From Pseudomonas vanderleydeniana (GTDB lineage: Bacteria > Pseudomonadota > Gammaproteobacteria > Pseudomonadales > Pseudomonadaceae): DNA of 64,000 nucleotides. The notes beneath the pieces were generated by a model. That model was given only the letters and a program-made list of their open reading frames with translations. It searched no databases and was not told the DNA's origin. Below, in pieces: positions 1-7,691 of this stretch. The stretch is taken from positions 3,894,001 to 3,958,000 of the forward strand of contig NZ_CP077093.1 in assembly GCF_014268755.2 (NCBI RefSeq), read 5' to 3'. Position numbers and translations under genes: made by a program. Positions within the stretch are counted from its first letter, which is position 1; every line of letters starts with the position of its first letter.

Positions 1-908
1 GCGAAGGCCACGTCGAAACGCTCCTTCAGGCCGATCAGGCCCTGCATGGCGTGGCTGGAGGATGGGTCCATGCGGATCTTGCCATCCCAGTCGACGCTCA
101 TGAAGCGGAAGGTCGGGTCGACCTCGGTGTTCACCACCTCCAGGTTCAACTTGTAGTGATCGGCAATCGCCGACCAGTAGCGCACGCCGGCACCGCCCAG
201 TGGATCAACGCCCAGGCGCAGGTTGGCACTGCGGATGATATCCATGTCGATGACATTGGCCAGGTCGGCGACATAGCTGTTGAGGTAGTCGTGACGGTGA
301 GTGGTGGCAGCCTTGAGCGCACGCTCGTAGCTGATGCGCTTCACACCGGCCAACTGGTTGCCCAGCAGCTCGTTGGCCTTGGCTTCGATCCACTTGGTGA
401 CGTGGGTGTCGGCGGGGCCGCCATTGGGCGGGTTGTACTTGAAGCCACCGCTTTCCGGCGGGTTGTGGGACGGGGTGATCACCACGCCATCCGCCAGGCC
501 GCTGGTACGGCCGCGGTTGTAGCAGATGATGGCATGGGACACCGCCGGCGTCGGGGTGTACTCATCGCCCTGGGCGATCATGGTTTCCACGCCATTGGCG
601 GCGAACACTTCCAGCGCACTGGCCCCGGCGGGGGTGGACAATGCGTGGGTATCGATACCGACGAACAGGGGGCCATCGATCCCCTGGGCCTGGCGGTACA
701 GGCAGATCGCCTGGCTGATAGCCAGAACATGCCACTCGTTGAAACTCAGATCGAAGGAATTGCCCCGATGTCCCGAGGTACCGAAGGCGACACGCTGGGT
801 GGAGATCGTCGCATCAGGTTGGCCGGTGTAGTAGGCCGATACCAGTCGCGGGATATCTACCAGCAACTGGGCCGGTGCCGGTTTGCCCGCAAAAGGACTG
901 AGTGTCAT
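1..908 (-). CDS. pgm: Phosphoglucomutase (alpha-D-glucose phosphate-specific), 5' part only
   Basis: Interconverts glucose 1-phosphate and glucose 6-phosphate in the cytoplasm, feeding glycogen, trehalose and surface-sugar synthesis. About 302 residues are present and the C-terminal part lies beyond the left edge. The start MTLSPFAGKPAPAQLL and the motif AFGTSGHRGN (residues 41-50) match the E. coli Pgm type. TPSHNP at about 145-150 holds the phosphorylated serine (Ser147). The ATG at 908 is the only start upstream of these conserved residues. No partner gene is visible; the next gene on the same strand starts 430 bases upstream. Confidence 0.93.
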   Translation of the reverse strand, partial: MTLSPFAGKPAPAQLLVDIPRLVSAYYTGQPDATISTQRVAFGTSGHRGNSFDLSFNEWHVLAISQAICLYRQAQGIDGPLFVGIDTHALSTPAGASALEVFAANGVETMIAQGDEYTPTPAVSHAIICYNRGRTSGLADGVVITPSHNPPESGGFKYNPPNGGPADTHVTKWIEAKANELLGNQLAGVKRISYERALKAATTHRHDYLNSYVADLANVIDMDIIRSANLRLGVDPLGGAGVRYWSAIADHYKLNLEVVNTEVDPTFRFMSVDWDGKIRMDPSSSHAMQGLIGLKERFDVAF

Positions 909-1071
909 GCAAAACCTCTGGAAATGAAGGGTACGGGGAAAAGCGCGCAGTTTACTGGCAGTTCGACACTGCCGGTAAGCTATCTATCCCGTGGCGGGAA
1001 AGATTTTTTGAAGGACGCCCCCTTCGGGCAAGAGGGCGTAGACGGGAGAATCATGCGACGAGGTTCAGGCG

Positions 1072-1341
1072 TCAAACCGCCCTCGCCCGCACGGGGCTGT
1101 AGCTGGCGTCCTGGCTCACTTGCAGGTCATGACGCAACTTGGCAACGAGCTCCGAAATAGCGCGACTGCTATCGAGTTTAGACGCGCAGATACCGGTGAC
1201 CATCAGGTCCATCCGCTCGTTCTTTGCATCGAAGACCTTGACCGTGAGGGACTCATCGGCCCCCATGCTGCACTGGCAGCGCATCGGCAGGAAACTGCTT
1301 TCAATGATATTGCGTAACTCCAGCGACGATAGCGATAGCAT
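1072..1341 (-). CDS. DUF1652 family protein
   Basis: An 89-residue cytoplasmic protein of unknown function, of a type I associate with Pseudomonas. The N-terminus MLSLSSLELRNIIESSFLP followed by a short beta-rich core and a C-terminal helix (SRAISELVAKLRHDL) is the pattern I recognise as DUF1652. The start is supported by a GGAGAGAG sequence about 6 bases upstream. It sits alone between pgm and ecotin, both separated by non-coding DNA. The function cannot be inferred from context. Confidence 0.75.
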   Translation of the reverse strand: MLSLSSLELRNIIESSFLPMRCQCSMGADESLTVKVFDAKNERMDLMVTGICASKLDSSRAISELVAKLRHDLQVSQDASYSPVRARAV

Positions 1342-1802
1342 GGCGACTCTCTCCGTTATATGAGACTGCCAGTTTCTTTGCCGAGGCGGTCACCGACCGC
1401 CTGCGGGTGCTCACACATCACAAGCCCGACAAGGACTCGAGCCCTGTCCTATCCTGAAAGACAAGGGCATCCTCAACAGACTAAGCGCTTTCCCAGCTGG
1501 GCGTGAGCGCATTTCGTCCGACAATCCAACCATTGGTCACCTGCCCATCGGCGCAATCAACAGGAAACAGCAGCAAGCGTGCCGCCCAGCATGAATAATC
1601 GTTTAGTGGAAAATCGCCGCAAATGACTGATTAATAGCCAAATGCCGCTATCGAGCCGGCAAGAAAAAACCTTTGCCGATGCGCATTTTGCCCTTATCTT
1701 CAGCCGTTGCCTGCCAATCTGCAGCGAAAACAGCGTGCAACACCCACGCCGTATCATTCCACCGAGGGCACGATCCCTCCTGACCCGGGGCACAGAAAGC
1801 TC
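1342..1802. other. Intergenic region with one GC-rich dyad
   Basis: No convincing gene is seen in these 461 bases between the divergent DUF1652 and ecotin genes. A perfect 8-bp inverted repeat with a 3-base loop (AGGCGGTC-acc-GACCGCCT, 1384-1402) lies about 45 bases upstream of the DUF1652 start. It has no T-run, so an operator or mRNA hairpin is more likely than a terminator. Confidence 0.4.
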
Positions 1803-2285
1803 ATGAATTCGACGACTATCGCCGCCACGTTCCTGCTGGCCATGACCACTGCCGCCAGCGCGGTCGCCGCCGACAAATCGGACCTGGCGCCCTTCCCCAA
1901 GGCAGAAGACGGTTTCACCCGGACGGTGATCCGCGTACCGAAGATGACCAAGGACTCCGATCACCGGGTCGAAATCATCGCCGGCAAGATCCTGCCCGTC
2001 GATTGCAACCAGAAACGCCTGAGCGGCAACCTCGACGAGAAGAATCTCGAGGGCTGGAGCTACTCCTACTACCGCCTGGAAAACGTCAGCGGGCCGGTTT
2101 CCACGCTGATGGCCTGCCCTCCCGGCACCAAGGCGAAGAAGGACTTCGTCCCCGTGGTCGGCACCGGCTACATGCTGCGCTACAACAGCAAGCTGCCGCT
2201 GGTGATCTACGCACCGGACGACGTGCAGATTCGCTATCGGATCTGGACACCATCGAAGCTGGTGAAAAAAGCCGTCAGCGAATGA
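1803..2285 (+). CDS. eco: Ecotin, periplasmic serine protease inhibitor
   Basis: Dimeric periplasmic inhibitor of trypsin-fold serine proteases. The 160-residue product has a signal peptide ending near ASAVAA (residues 1-23), two cysteines (Cys68, Cys105) placed as in the E. coli ecotin disulfide, and a closely matching C-terminal half (GYMLRYNSKLPLVIYAPD). The reactive loop reads SGPVSTLMACP. Aligned with the E. coli loop VSTMMACP, the P1 residue is Leu102 rather than Met. The open frame extends 32 codons upstream, but those codons lack a signal-like sequence, so the ATG at 1803 is preferred. The NIPSNAP gene follows after 19 bases. Confidence 0.93.
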   Translation: MNSTTIAATFLLAMTTAASAVAADKSDLAPFPKAEDGFTRTVIRVPKMTKDSDHRVEIIAGKILPVDCNQKRLSGNLDEKNLEGWSYSYYRLENVSGPVSTLMACPPGTKAKKDFVPVVGTGYMLRYNSKLPLVIYAPDDVQIRYRIWTPSKLVKKAVSE

Positions 2286-2304
2286 CCCCGGGAGCCTCAA
2301 GCTA

Positions 2305-2610
2305 ATGATCACCTGCCACGTCAAGTACATCATTGATCCGTATCAACTGGCCGAGTTCGAGGCCTACTCCAAGGCCTGGATTCGCATCGTCGAGCGCCTT
2401 GGCGGCAAGCATCATGGCTACTTCCTGCCCAGCGAAGGCGCGAGCAACATCGCCTACTGCCTGTTCAGCTTCACGTCGCTGGCCGAGTATGAACGTTATC
2501 GCCAGAAAGCCCTGACCGACCCCGAAAGCACCGCACTGGTGGCTTCGGTGGTCGAGAAGAAGTTCATCCTCAGCTACGAGCGCAGCTTCATGCGCCCATT
2601 GCTGTCCTGA
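2305..2610 (+). CDS. NIPSNAP family protein
   Basis: A 101-residue protein with the dimeric alpha/beta-barrel pattern of the NIPSNAP family: MITCHVKYIIDPYQLAEFEAY at the N-terminus, a central LGGKHHGYFLPSEG segment, and LFSFTSLAEYERYR. Members are small cytoplasmic proteins, often of unknown function or acting on small ligands. A GGGAG about 10 bases upstream supports the start. It lies 19 bases after ecotin on the same strand and could be cotranscribed. It converges with the threonine dehydratase gene, 15 bases away. Confidence 0.8.
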   Translation: MITCHVKYIIDPYQLAEFEAYSKAWIRIVERLGGKHHGYFLPSEGASNIAYCLFSFTSLAEYERYRQKALTDPESTALVASVVEKKFILSYERSFMRPLLS

Positions 2611-2625
2611 GCCTACAAGCCCCTG

Positions 2626-3666
2626 TCATGCAGGGACCGCCTGCGGCCTGACCAGGGCCGCACGCTCGACCACATGACGCAGGCTGTCGAAATTGATGTT
2701 GGCGCCGGAGTTGATCGCCACCAGCGTCTGCCGCTCTACCTGCTCACGCGCCACGTATTTCCTGATCCCGGCCACGGCCAACGCACCTGAAGGCTCGGTG
2801 ATGGAGCGGGTATCGTCATAGATATCGCGGATGGCACTGCACAGCTCGTCATTGCTGACGGTGATGACCTCGTCGACGTGCCGCCGGCAGATCTCGAACC
2901 CGTAGGCGCCGATCTGCGCAACCGCCACGCCGTCGGCAAAGGTTCCCACCTCGGGCAACACCACCCGCTCCCCGGCCTTCAGGGCCATCTGCAAGCAGTT
3001 GGAGTGCTCCGATTCGACGCCGATGATACGCACCTGCGGCCGCAGGTACTTGACGTAGGCGGCGATTCCGGCGATCAGGCCACCACCGCCGACCGGAACG
3101 AAGATCGCATCGATGACACCCTGGTGCTGGTTGAGCAGTTCCATCGCCACGGTTCCCTGGCCGGCGATCACTTCGGGATCATCGAAGGGTGAGACGAAGG
3201 TGTAGCCCTTCTCCTGCGCCAGGGCCAGTGCATGCGCCAGGGCAAAGGGGAAACTCTCGCCGTGCAGGACCGCCGTGGCCTCGCGACTGCGCACACCCTG
3301 TACCTTGAGCTCGGGCGTGGTGGTCGGCATGACGATCGTCGCCTTGATTCCCAGGGTTCGTGCCGCCAGGGCCACGCCCTGCGCGTGGTTGCCCGCCGAC
3401 GCGGTGACCACGCCACAACTGCGCTGCGCTTGGCTCAATTGCACCAGTTTGTTGTACGCCCCGCGGATCTTGAAGGAAAAGGTCGGCTGCAGATCCTCGC
3501 GCTTGAGCAGGACCCGGTTGCCGAGCACCGCGGACAAGGCCGGGGCCGGTTGCAACGGCGTGCAGATCGCCTGGTCATAGACCGGTGCCGCAAGGATCTT
3601 GCGGACATAGCGGCCCAGTAGTTCGTCATCGGCATTGGCGTGCTGGTTGGCGGTATCGGTATTCAT
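2626..3666 (-). CDS. ilvA: Threonine dehydratase, short form without ACT regulatory domain
   Basis: PLP enzyme that converts threonine to 2-oxobutanoate and ammonia, the first step toward isoleucine. SFKIRGAYNK holds the PLP lysine (Lys66) and VPVGGGGLIAG is the phosphate-binding loop. The 346-residue protein ends just after NSGANINFDSLRHVVERA, where full-length biosynthetic IlvA (about 500 residues) continues into its ACT domains. It therefore has no domain for allosteric feedback by isoleucine. The 5' leader encodes an isoleucine-rich peptide followed by a terminator, so control looks transcriptional. Serine dehydratase activity is also possible. Pseudomonads usually carry a second, long IlvA elsewhere. 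Confidence 0.88.
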   Translation of the reverse strand: MNTDTANQHANADDELLGRYVRKILAAPVYDQAICTPLQPAPALSAVLGNRVLLKREDLQPTFSFKIRGAYNKLVQLSQAQRSCGVVTASAGNHAQGVALAARTLGIKATIVMPTTTPELKVQGVRSREATAVLHGESFPFALAHALALAQEKGYTFVSPFDDPEVIAGQGTVAMELLNQHQGVIDAIFVPVGGGGLIAGIAAYVKYLRPQVRIIGVESEHSNCLQMALKAGERVVLPEVGTFADGVAVAQIGAYGFEICRRHVDEVITVSNDELCSAIRDIYDDTRSITEPSGALAVAGIRKYVAREQVERQTLVAINSGANINFDSLRHVVERAALVRPQAVPA

Positions 3667-3707
3667 CAGGCTCTCCGGGTTGGCATTTGACCTCGGAGGC
3701 AGAAACG

Positions 3708-3733
3708 AAAAACCCGCCTCGGAGGCGGGTTTG
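3708..3733 (-). terminator. Attenuator terminator in the ilvA leader
   Basis: On the minus strand the perfect stem CCCGCCTC/GAGGCGGG is followed by TTTTTC. It lies between the leader-peptide stop (3750) and the ilvA start (3666). The 5' arm CCCGCC can alternatively pair with GGCGGG in the last codons of the leader peptide, which would prevent terminator formation. Confidence 0.85.
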
Positions 3734-3749
3734 GGTAAACAGGTGCAGC

Positions 3750-3818
3750 TCAGCCCGCCGGATAAGGAATGGCGATAATAATAATGCTTGGCTGAGGCAG
3801 AACGTGAACGCAGGTCAT
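3750..3818 (-). CDS. Isoleucine-rich leader peptide of ilvA (transcription attenuation)
   Basis: A 22-codon reading frame starting ATG ACC TGC and ending GGC TGA. Residues 11-17 read SIIIIAI, giving five isoleucine codons in six positions. It precedes the intrinsic terminator and then ilvA. This is the classical arrangement of a ribosome-mediated attenuator. Stalling on Ile codons would leave the Pro-Ala-Gly codons near the end free to pair with the terminator 5' arm; reading through to the stop would cover them and allow termination. I see no good ribosome-binding site, and the nearest candidate promoter would put the start codon very close to the transcript end. Confidence 0.8.
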   Translation of the reverse strand: MTCVHVLPQPSIIIIAIPYPAG

Positions 3819-3873
3819 GGCTGGAACTTATCCGGGAGTCCCGGGCAAGTCAATGGGCAAGATGTGCCGTGGC

Positions 3874-3911
3874 TTGCCCTTGATATACGAAACATATACG
3901 ATTCGTATATC
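3874..3911 (+). promoter_or_regulatory. Promoter and palindromic operator of the ParD-like/map operon
   Basis: A 10-bp perfect inverted repeat (GATATACGAA, 10-base spacer, TTCGTATATC; 3882-3911) encloses a second perfect 17-bp palindrome, ATATACGATTCGTATAT (3894-3910), giving three half-sites. A possible promoter, TTGCCC (3874-3879) and TACGAT (3897-3902) with a 17-base spacer, places the -10 box inside the palindrome. This suits autorepression by the antitoxin-like protein encoded 19 bases downstream. The site also lies upstream of the divergent ilvA leader. Confidence 0.6.
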
Positions 3912-3929
3912 AATTTTCCAGGAGCCCCC

Positions 3930-4130
3930 ATGGGTATCGTCAAGATCTCCGATGAACTTCACGAGCAGATCCGCATGGCCAGTGCCGCCATGGACCGCTC
4001 GATCAACGCCCAGGCCGAGTTCTGGATCAAGCTCGGCCTATTGGCCGAACTCAACCCGCAACTGGGCTACAACGACTTGGTCAATCGCCTGCTACTGAAC
4101 AGGGATGATCTGATCCGGGGGCGCAGCTGA
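3930..4130 (+). CDS. ParD-like antitoxin family protein
   Basis: A 66-residue protein with a ribbon-helix-helix-like N-terminus (MGIVKISDELHEQIRMASAAMDRSINAQAEFWIKLG) of the kind found in ParD-like proteins. It is expected to bind DNA as a dimer and to repress its own operon. AGGAG 5 bases upstream fixes the ATG at 3930. The stop codon overlaps the start of the methionine aminopeptidase gene (TGATG), so the two are translationally coupled. No ParE or other known toxin gene is adjacent; the partner is an aminopeptidase. Confidence 0.75.
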   Translation: MGIVKISDELHEQIRMASAAMDRSINAQAEFWIKLGLLAELNPQLGYNDLVNRLLLNRDDLIRGRS

Positions 4131-4918
4131 TGTCTGTCGGGCTGATCAAGAGCGAAGCCGAACTGGCGTTGATGCGCGAATCCGGACGATTGCTGGCGCA
4201 GGTATTCAGCATGCTCGATGGCCTGGTCGCCGCCGGCCTGTCGACCCTCGAGCTGGACCGCAGGGTCGAGACGTTCATCCGCCAGGAGTTGCTGGCCCGC
4301 CCGGCCAGCAAGGGCCAATACGACTACCCCTTCTCCATCAACACCTCGATCAACGAGGTGGTGTGCCATGGCATGCCCGACGCCAAGGCGATCCTGCGCG
4401 AAGGCGATATCGTCAATATCGACATCACCCTGGAAAAGAACGGCTTCATTGCCGACTCGAGCAAGATGTACCTGATCGGTGCTGTCAGCCCCAAGGCCCG
4501 GCGCCTGGTGGACAAGACCTTCGAAGCGCTCTGGGCAGGTATCCATGTGGTCAAGCCCGGTGCGCGCCTGGGCGACATCGGCCATGCGATCCAGAAACAC
4601 GCCGAAAGCAATGGCTACAGTGTCGTGCGCGAGTACTGCGGGCACGGTATCGGCCGCCAGATGCACGAAGAACCGCAGGTGCTGCACTTCGGCCGGCCGG
4701 GCACCGGCCTGGTGCTGCGCGAGGGCATGGTCTTCACCATCGAGCCGATGCTCAACCAGGGCAGCGCCCGCACCCGCAGCCTCAAAGACGGCTGGACCGT
4801 GGTCACCCGCGACGGCAGCCTGTCGGCGCAGTGGGAGCACACCGTGGCCGTCACCCACGATGGCTTCGAGGTACTGACCCTGCAACCGCAACTCCAGGAT
4901 CGACCGACACCTCAGTGA
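4130..4918 (+). CDS. map: Type I methionine aminopeptidase, paired with ParD-like protein
   Basis: Removes the N-terminal methionine from nascent proteins using two divalent metals. The 262-residue protein keeps all five metal ligands of the E. coli enzyme: Asp98 and Asp109 (NIDIT, IADSSKM), His172 (CGHGIG), Glu205 (FTIEPM) and Glu236 (QWEHT). It should therefore be active. The housekeeping map gene is usually near rpsB/tsf, which is not the case here, so this is probably a second copy. It is coupled to a ParD-like regulator and follows a palindromic operator, which suggests conditional expression. Confidence 0.92.
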   Translation: MSVGLIKSEAELALMRESGRLLAQVFSMLDGLVAAGLSTLELDRRVETFIRQELLARPASKGQYDYPFSINTSINEVVCHGMPDAKAILREGDIVNIDITLEKNGFIADSSKMYLIGAVSPKARRLVDKTFEALWAGIHVVKPGARLGDIGHAIQKHAESNGYSVVREYCGHGIGRQMHEEPQVLHFGRPGTGLVLREGMVFTIEPMLNQGSARTRSLKDGWTVVTRDGSLSAQWEHTVAVTHDGFEVLTLQPQLQDRPTPQ

Positions 4919-4931
4919 AGGCATGCGCCTG

Positions 4932-5044
4932 AGACGGGCGGCTTGCCCGCGAGGGCTGCTTCGCTGGCACCACGGGTCCATGGAGACTGGCCGCCTGTGG
5001 CGGTTCGCGGCGGTGCGGCGTCCCGACAAGCCACGCGCCCACAG
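4932..5044. repeat. REP element
   Basis: The stretch ending GCGTCCCGACAAGCCACGCG followed by CCCACA is the reverse complement of a repeat that recurs at 15775. A second, divergent half (GGCTTGCCCGCGAGGGC) lies at its left end. It occupies the space between the convergent map and corA-like genes. Confidence 0.65.
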
Positions 5045-5063
5045 GCCTGGGCGATCCCGGTGC

Positions 5064-6005
5064 TCAAGTCGCCCTGTCGGCATTCCCGGCCAAACGCTTG
5101 AGGCCGAGCACCATCAGCCCCGCACCGGCCAGCATCGCCAACAGAAACAGCGGGTAGGACACCCACCACGGCGTACCGGCCGTCATCATGCTGTATTCGG
5201 ACATGCCACCGATGCTGGCGATCAGGTTCAGCGGCAGGAACACCACGTTGATCAACGTCAGCTTGCGCAGCAGGCCATTGGTGCTGTTGTTCATCAGGTT
5301 GCCCCGGGCGTCGATCAGCCCGGAAAATACGTTGGAATAGATCTCCGCCTGCTTGTAGCACTGGTTGTTCTCGATGATCAGGTCGTCGATCAGGCTGATC
5401 GACTGCTCGCTGAAGGCCTGCTTCTGCGCGTGGTTGCGCAAGCGCGTCAGCACGGCACCGTTGCTGTGCAGGGCGTTGATGTAATAGATCAGGCTCTCGC
5501 TGAGGTTGAACATCTGGATCAGGTGGCGGTTTTCCATCGAGGCATAGAACTTCTGCTGCAGCTCGCGGGCAACCATCTTGATCACCTTCAAGTGCCCGAG
5601 ATAGTGATGGATGTTGTTGAAGAGCATCTCCAGCAACACGTCGAGCGGCGTGTCCAGCGCCTTGTGGCTACCCAGGCCATCGAGCTGGGCGGCATCGGTG
5701 GCAATCACCAGCAGGCGTTCCTCGCAGAACAGCAGGCCGCAGGAAGACACCTCGAAGGACAGGCTATCGGCCGCCGAGTAGTTCAGCGGACGCTTCCAGA
5801 TCAGGAACAGGTTGTCCGGATGAAACTCGATCCGCGAAATCTCGTCCGGGTCCAGCGCCGAGGCCAGGGCATGCTCGTCGAGCTTGAAGTGACTGCGCAA
5901 CAGCTCCCGCTCGGCGGTATCGGGGTTGCAGAACAACATTACGGCCGCCTCGAGATGGGCGACGGCGTGCAACGCGCCCTGCTGCAACTCGAAACTCCTG
6001 ATCAT
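5064..6005 (-). CDS. CorA-family divalent cation channel with GMS in place of GMN
   Basis: Inner-membrane channel of the CorA/ZntB superfamily. The 313-residue protein has the long cytoplasmic alpha/beta domain and stalk helix, then two C-terminal membrane segments (about 250-270 and 282-302). The loop between them reads IGGMSEYSMM, where CorA normally has the Gly-Met-Asn selectivity signature; here it is Gly-Met-Ser. Selectivity or gating may therefore differ from CorA, and it may not be a magnesium importer. The ATG at 6005 begins MIRSFELQQG. It starts 10 bases after the RimK-like gene stop, so the two are probably one operon. Confidence 0.8.
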   Translation of the reverse strand: MIRSFELQQGALHAVAHLEAAVMLFCNPDTAERELLRSHFKLDEHALASALDPDEISRIEFHPDNLFLIWKRPLNYSAADSLSFEVSSCGLLFCEERLLVIATDAAQLDGLGSHKALDTPLDVLLEMLFNNIHHYLGHLKVIKMVARELQQKFYASMENRHLIQMFNLSESLIYYINALHSNGAVLTRLRNHAQKQAFSEQSISLIDDLIIENNQCYKQAEIYSNVFSGLIDARGNLMNNSTNGLLRKLTLINVVFLPLNLIASIGGMSEYSMMTAGTPWWVSYPLFLLAMLAGAGLMVLGLKRLAGNADRAT

Positions 6006-6015
6006 CGCCCGCCCT

Positions 6016-7602
6016 CTACCAGGCCTGGCCGCGACGCTTGAGTTCCAGGCGCCGGACGAACTCCTCGAGCACCAGTCCATACAGGTCATCCTGCAGGTAG
6101 GCATCCTCGATTCCGGCATCCAGGTTGGGGTTGTCGTTGACCTCGATCACCACCACCTTGTCGCCAGACTGCTTGAGGTCGACCCCATAGAGCCCGTCGC
6201 CGATCAGGTTGGCGGTCCTGACCGCCAGGTCCACCACTGCGCGCGGCGCCTCGTGAATTGCCAGGGTCCGGCATTCACCGTTGATGTCCTGCCCCTTGGC
6301 CTTGTGGTTGTAGATCTGCCAGTGTCCCTTGGACATGAAGTACTGGCAGGCGAAGATCGGCTTGCGGTTGAGCACACCGATACGCCAGTCATACTCGGTG
6401 TAGAAAAACTCCTGGGCCAGCAACAGCACCGAGTGTTCGAACAGTTCGGCGGTTGCCTCGAGCAATGCCTGCTGGCTCTCGACCTTGATCACGCCACGGG
6501 AGAAACAGCCGTCGGGGATTTTCAGCACCAACGGGAAACCCAGGCGGTCGCCGACCCGCTCGAAATCCTCCGGTCGCTCCTTGTACAGGATCTCGGTAGC
6601 CGGCATGCCCAGGCCATGGCTCTTGAGCAGGTCGGTCAGGTAGACCTTGTTGGTGCAACGCAGGATAGACGCCGGGTCATCCATCACCACAACCCCCTCG
6701 CTCTCGGCCTTCTTGGCGAAGCGGTAGGTGTGGTTATCGACACTGGTGGTCTCACGAATCAGCAGGGCATCGTACTCGGCGATTCGCCCGTAATCCTTCT
6801 TCTCGATCAACTCGACATCGATCCCCAAGCCCCTGCCGACCCGGATGAAGTTATCCAGCGCGCGGGCATTCGACGGCGGCAATGCCTCCTGGGGATCATG
6901 CAGGATCGCCATGTCGTAGCGAGCCAGGCGACGCGAGCGCGGCAGTCGCCAGATGCGCCGACTGAAACCATCCAGCGCCTGGGCAAAGTGATCTTCCTGG
7001 TCCTCACGCAACTTGTGCAGAGTTCCAGCCTTTACACCCTCGACATGCCAGCCATTACTTTTCTTGAAATCAACCAGCAATATCGGACAAGGAAATACCT
7101 CGAACAACTGACGAGCAAGTTCCTGTAACGGCTCAATAACCGTACTGCCAAAATACAGCGTCAGCGTGAAACCTTCCGTGTCACGATAAAGATGATCCCC
7201 CAAGGCCCTGCCCAGGGTCTTGTCCAGGTCATCCAGGGCCAACCCATAGAGGGACTTGCGGGTCAGCTCGCTGATGGTCTTTACCGAGGGAATGACCCGG
7301 TGTCCACGCGCCTCGGCCAGCAACGAGCAGTAGTAGCCGTGGCCCAGGTACCTGTAGCTGCGACACAGGTTGATCACCTGGACCCGCTTGCCCGGCTCGC
7401 CGGCGAGCGACTGTTCGAGGTACTCCTGGGCCGTGACGATGTCCTCGCAGGGAAAGTACGAGGCCCAGTCTTCCTTGCGCTCGACAATAATAACCAGCTG
7501 GCTGCTCAAGTTATTCGACAGCGACAAATAAGTTCCTTTGGATATTGCTACCGGAAAACTTTGATCGGATACTTCGCGCCAATCACCTTGCACCGCTGAC
7601 AT
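6016..7602 (-). CDS. RimK-like ATP-grasp ligase with N-terminal RLAN domain
   Basis: Predicted carboxylate-amine ligase that forms amide bonds using ATP. The 528-residue protein has an N-terminal region of about 200 residues of the kind fused to some RimK-like enzymes (RLAN), a pre-ATP-grasp region, and a C-terminal ATP-grasp domain. The latter carries FPLVLKIPDGCFSRGVIKV (lysine and Gly-rich ATP-binding loop) and VIEVNDNPNLDAG, the metal-binding Glu/Asn pair. It differs from RimK of ribosomal protein S6 by its length. It is divergent from a GNAT-C39 fusion gene 89 bases away and precedes a CorA-like gene. Comparative work on amidoligases links such ligases to GNAT and papain-fold peptidases; the substrate is unknown. 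Confidence 0.82.
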   Translation of the reverse strand: MSAVQGDWREVSDQSFPVAISKGTYLSLSNNLSSQLVIIVERKEDWASYFPCEDIVTAQEYLEQSLAGEPGKRVQVINLCRSYRYLGHGYYCSLLAEARGHRVIPSVKTISELTRKSLYGLALDDLDKTLGRALGDHLYRDTEGFTLTLYFGSTVIEPLQELARQLFEVFPCPILLVDFKKSNGWHVEGVKAGTLHKLREDQEDHFAQALDGFSRRIWRLPRSRRLARYDMAILHDPQEALPPSNARALDNFIRVGRGLGIDVELIEKKDYGRIAEYDALLIRETTSVDNHTYRFAKKAESEGVVVMDDPASILRCTNKVYLTDLLKSHGLGMPATEILYKERPEDFERVGDRLGFPLVLKIPDGCFSRGVIKVESQQALLEATAELFEHSVLLLAQEFFYTEYDWRIGVLNRKPIFACQYFMSKGHWQIYNHKAKGQDINGECRTLAIHEAPRAVVDLAVRTANLIGDGLYGVDLKQSGDKVVVIEVNDNPNLDAGIEDAYLQDDLYGLVLEEFVRRLELKRRGQAW

Positions 7603-7691
7603 AGAGATAGATCCGTTGAACAAGACACTTTCTATTAAGCACGAACTTTCGGGAAAGTCCCGTTTCGTTACGCAACTTTTACGGTGGTTAT

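Noticed and set aside
3930..4918. Classical ParDE toxin-antitoxin module
   Set aside because: No ParE-like toxin is present. The second gene is a methionine aminopeptidase with all catalytic ligands.
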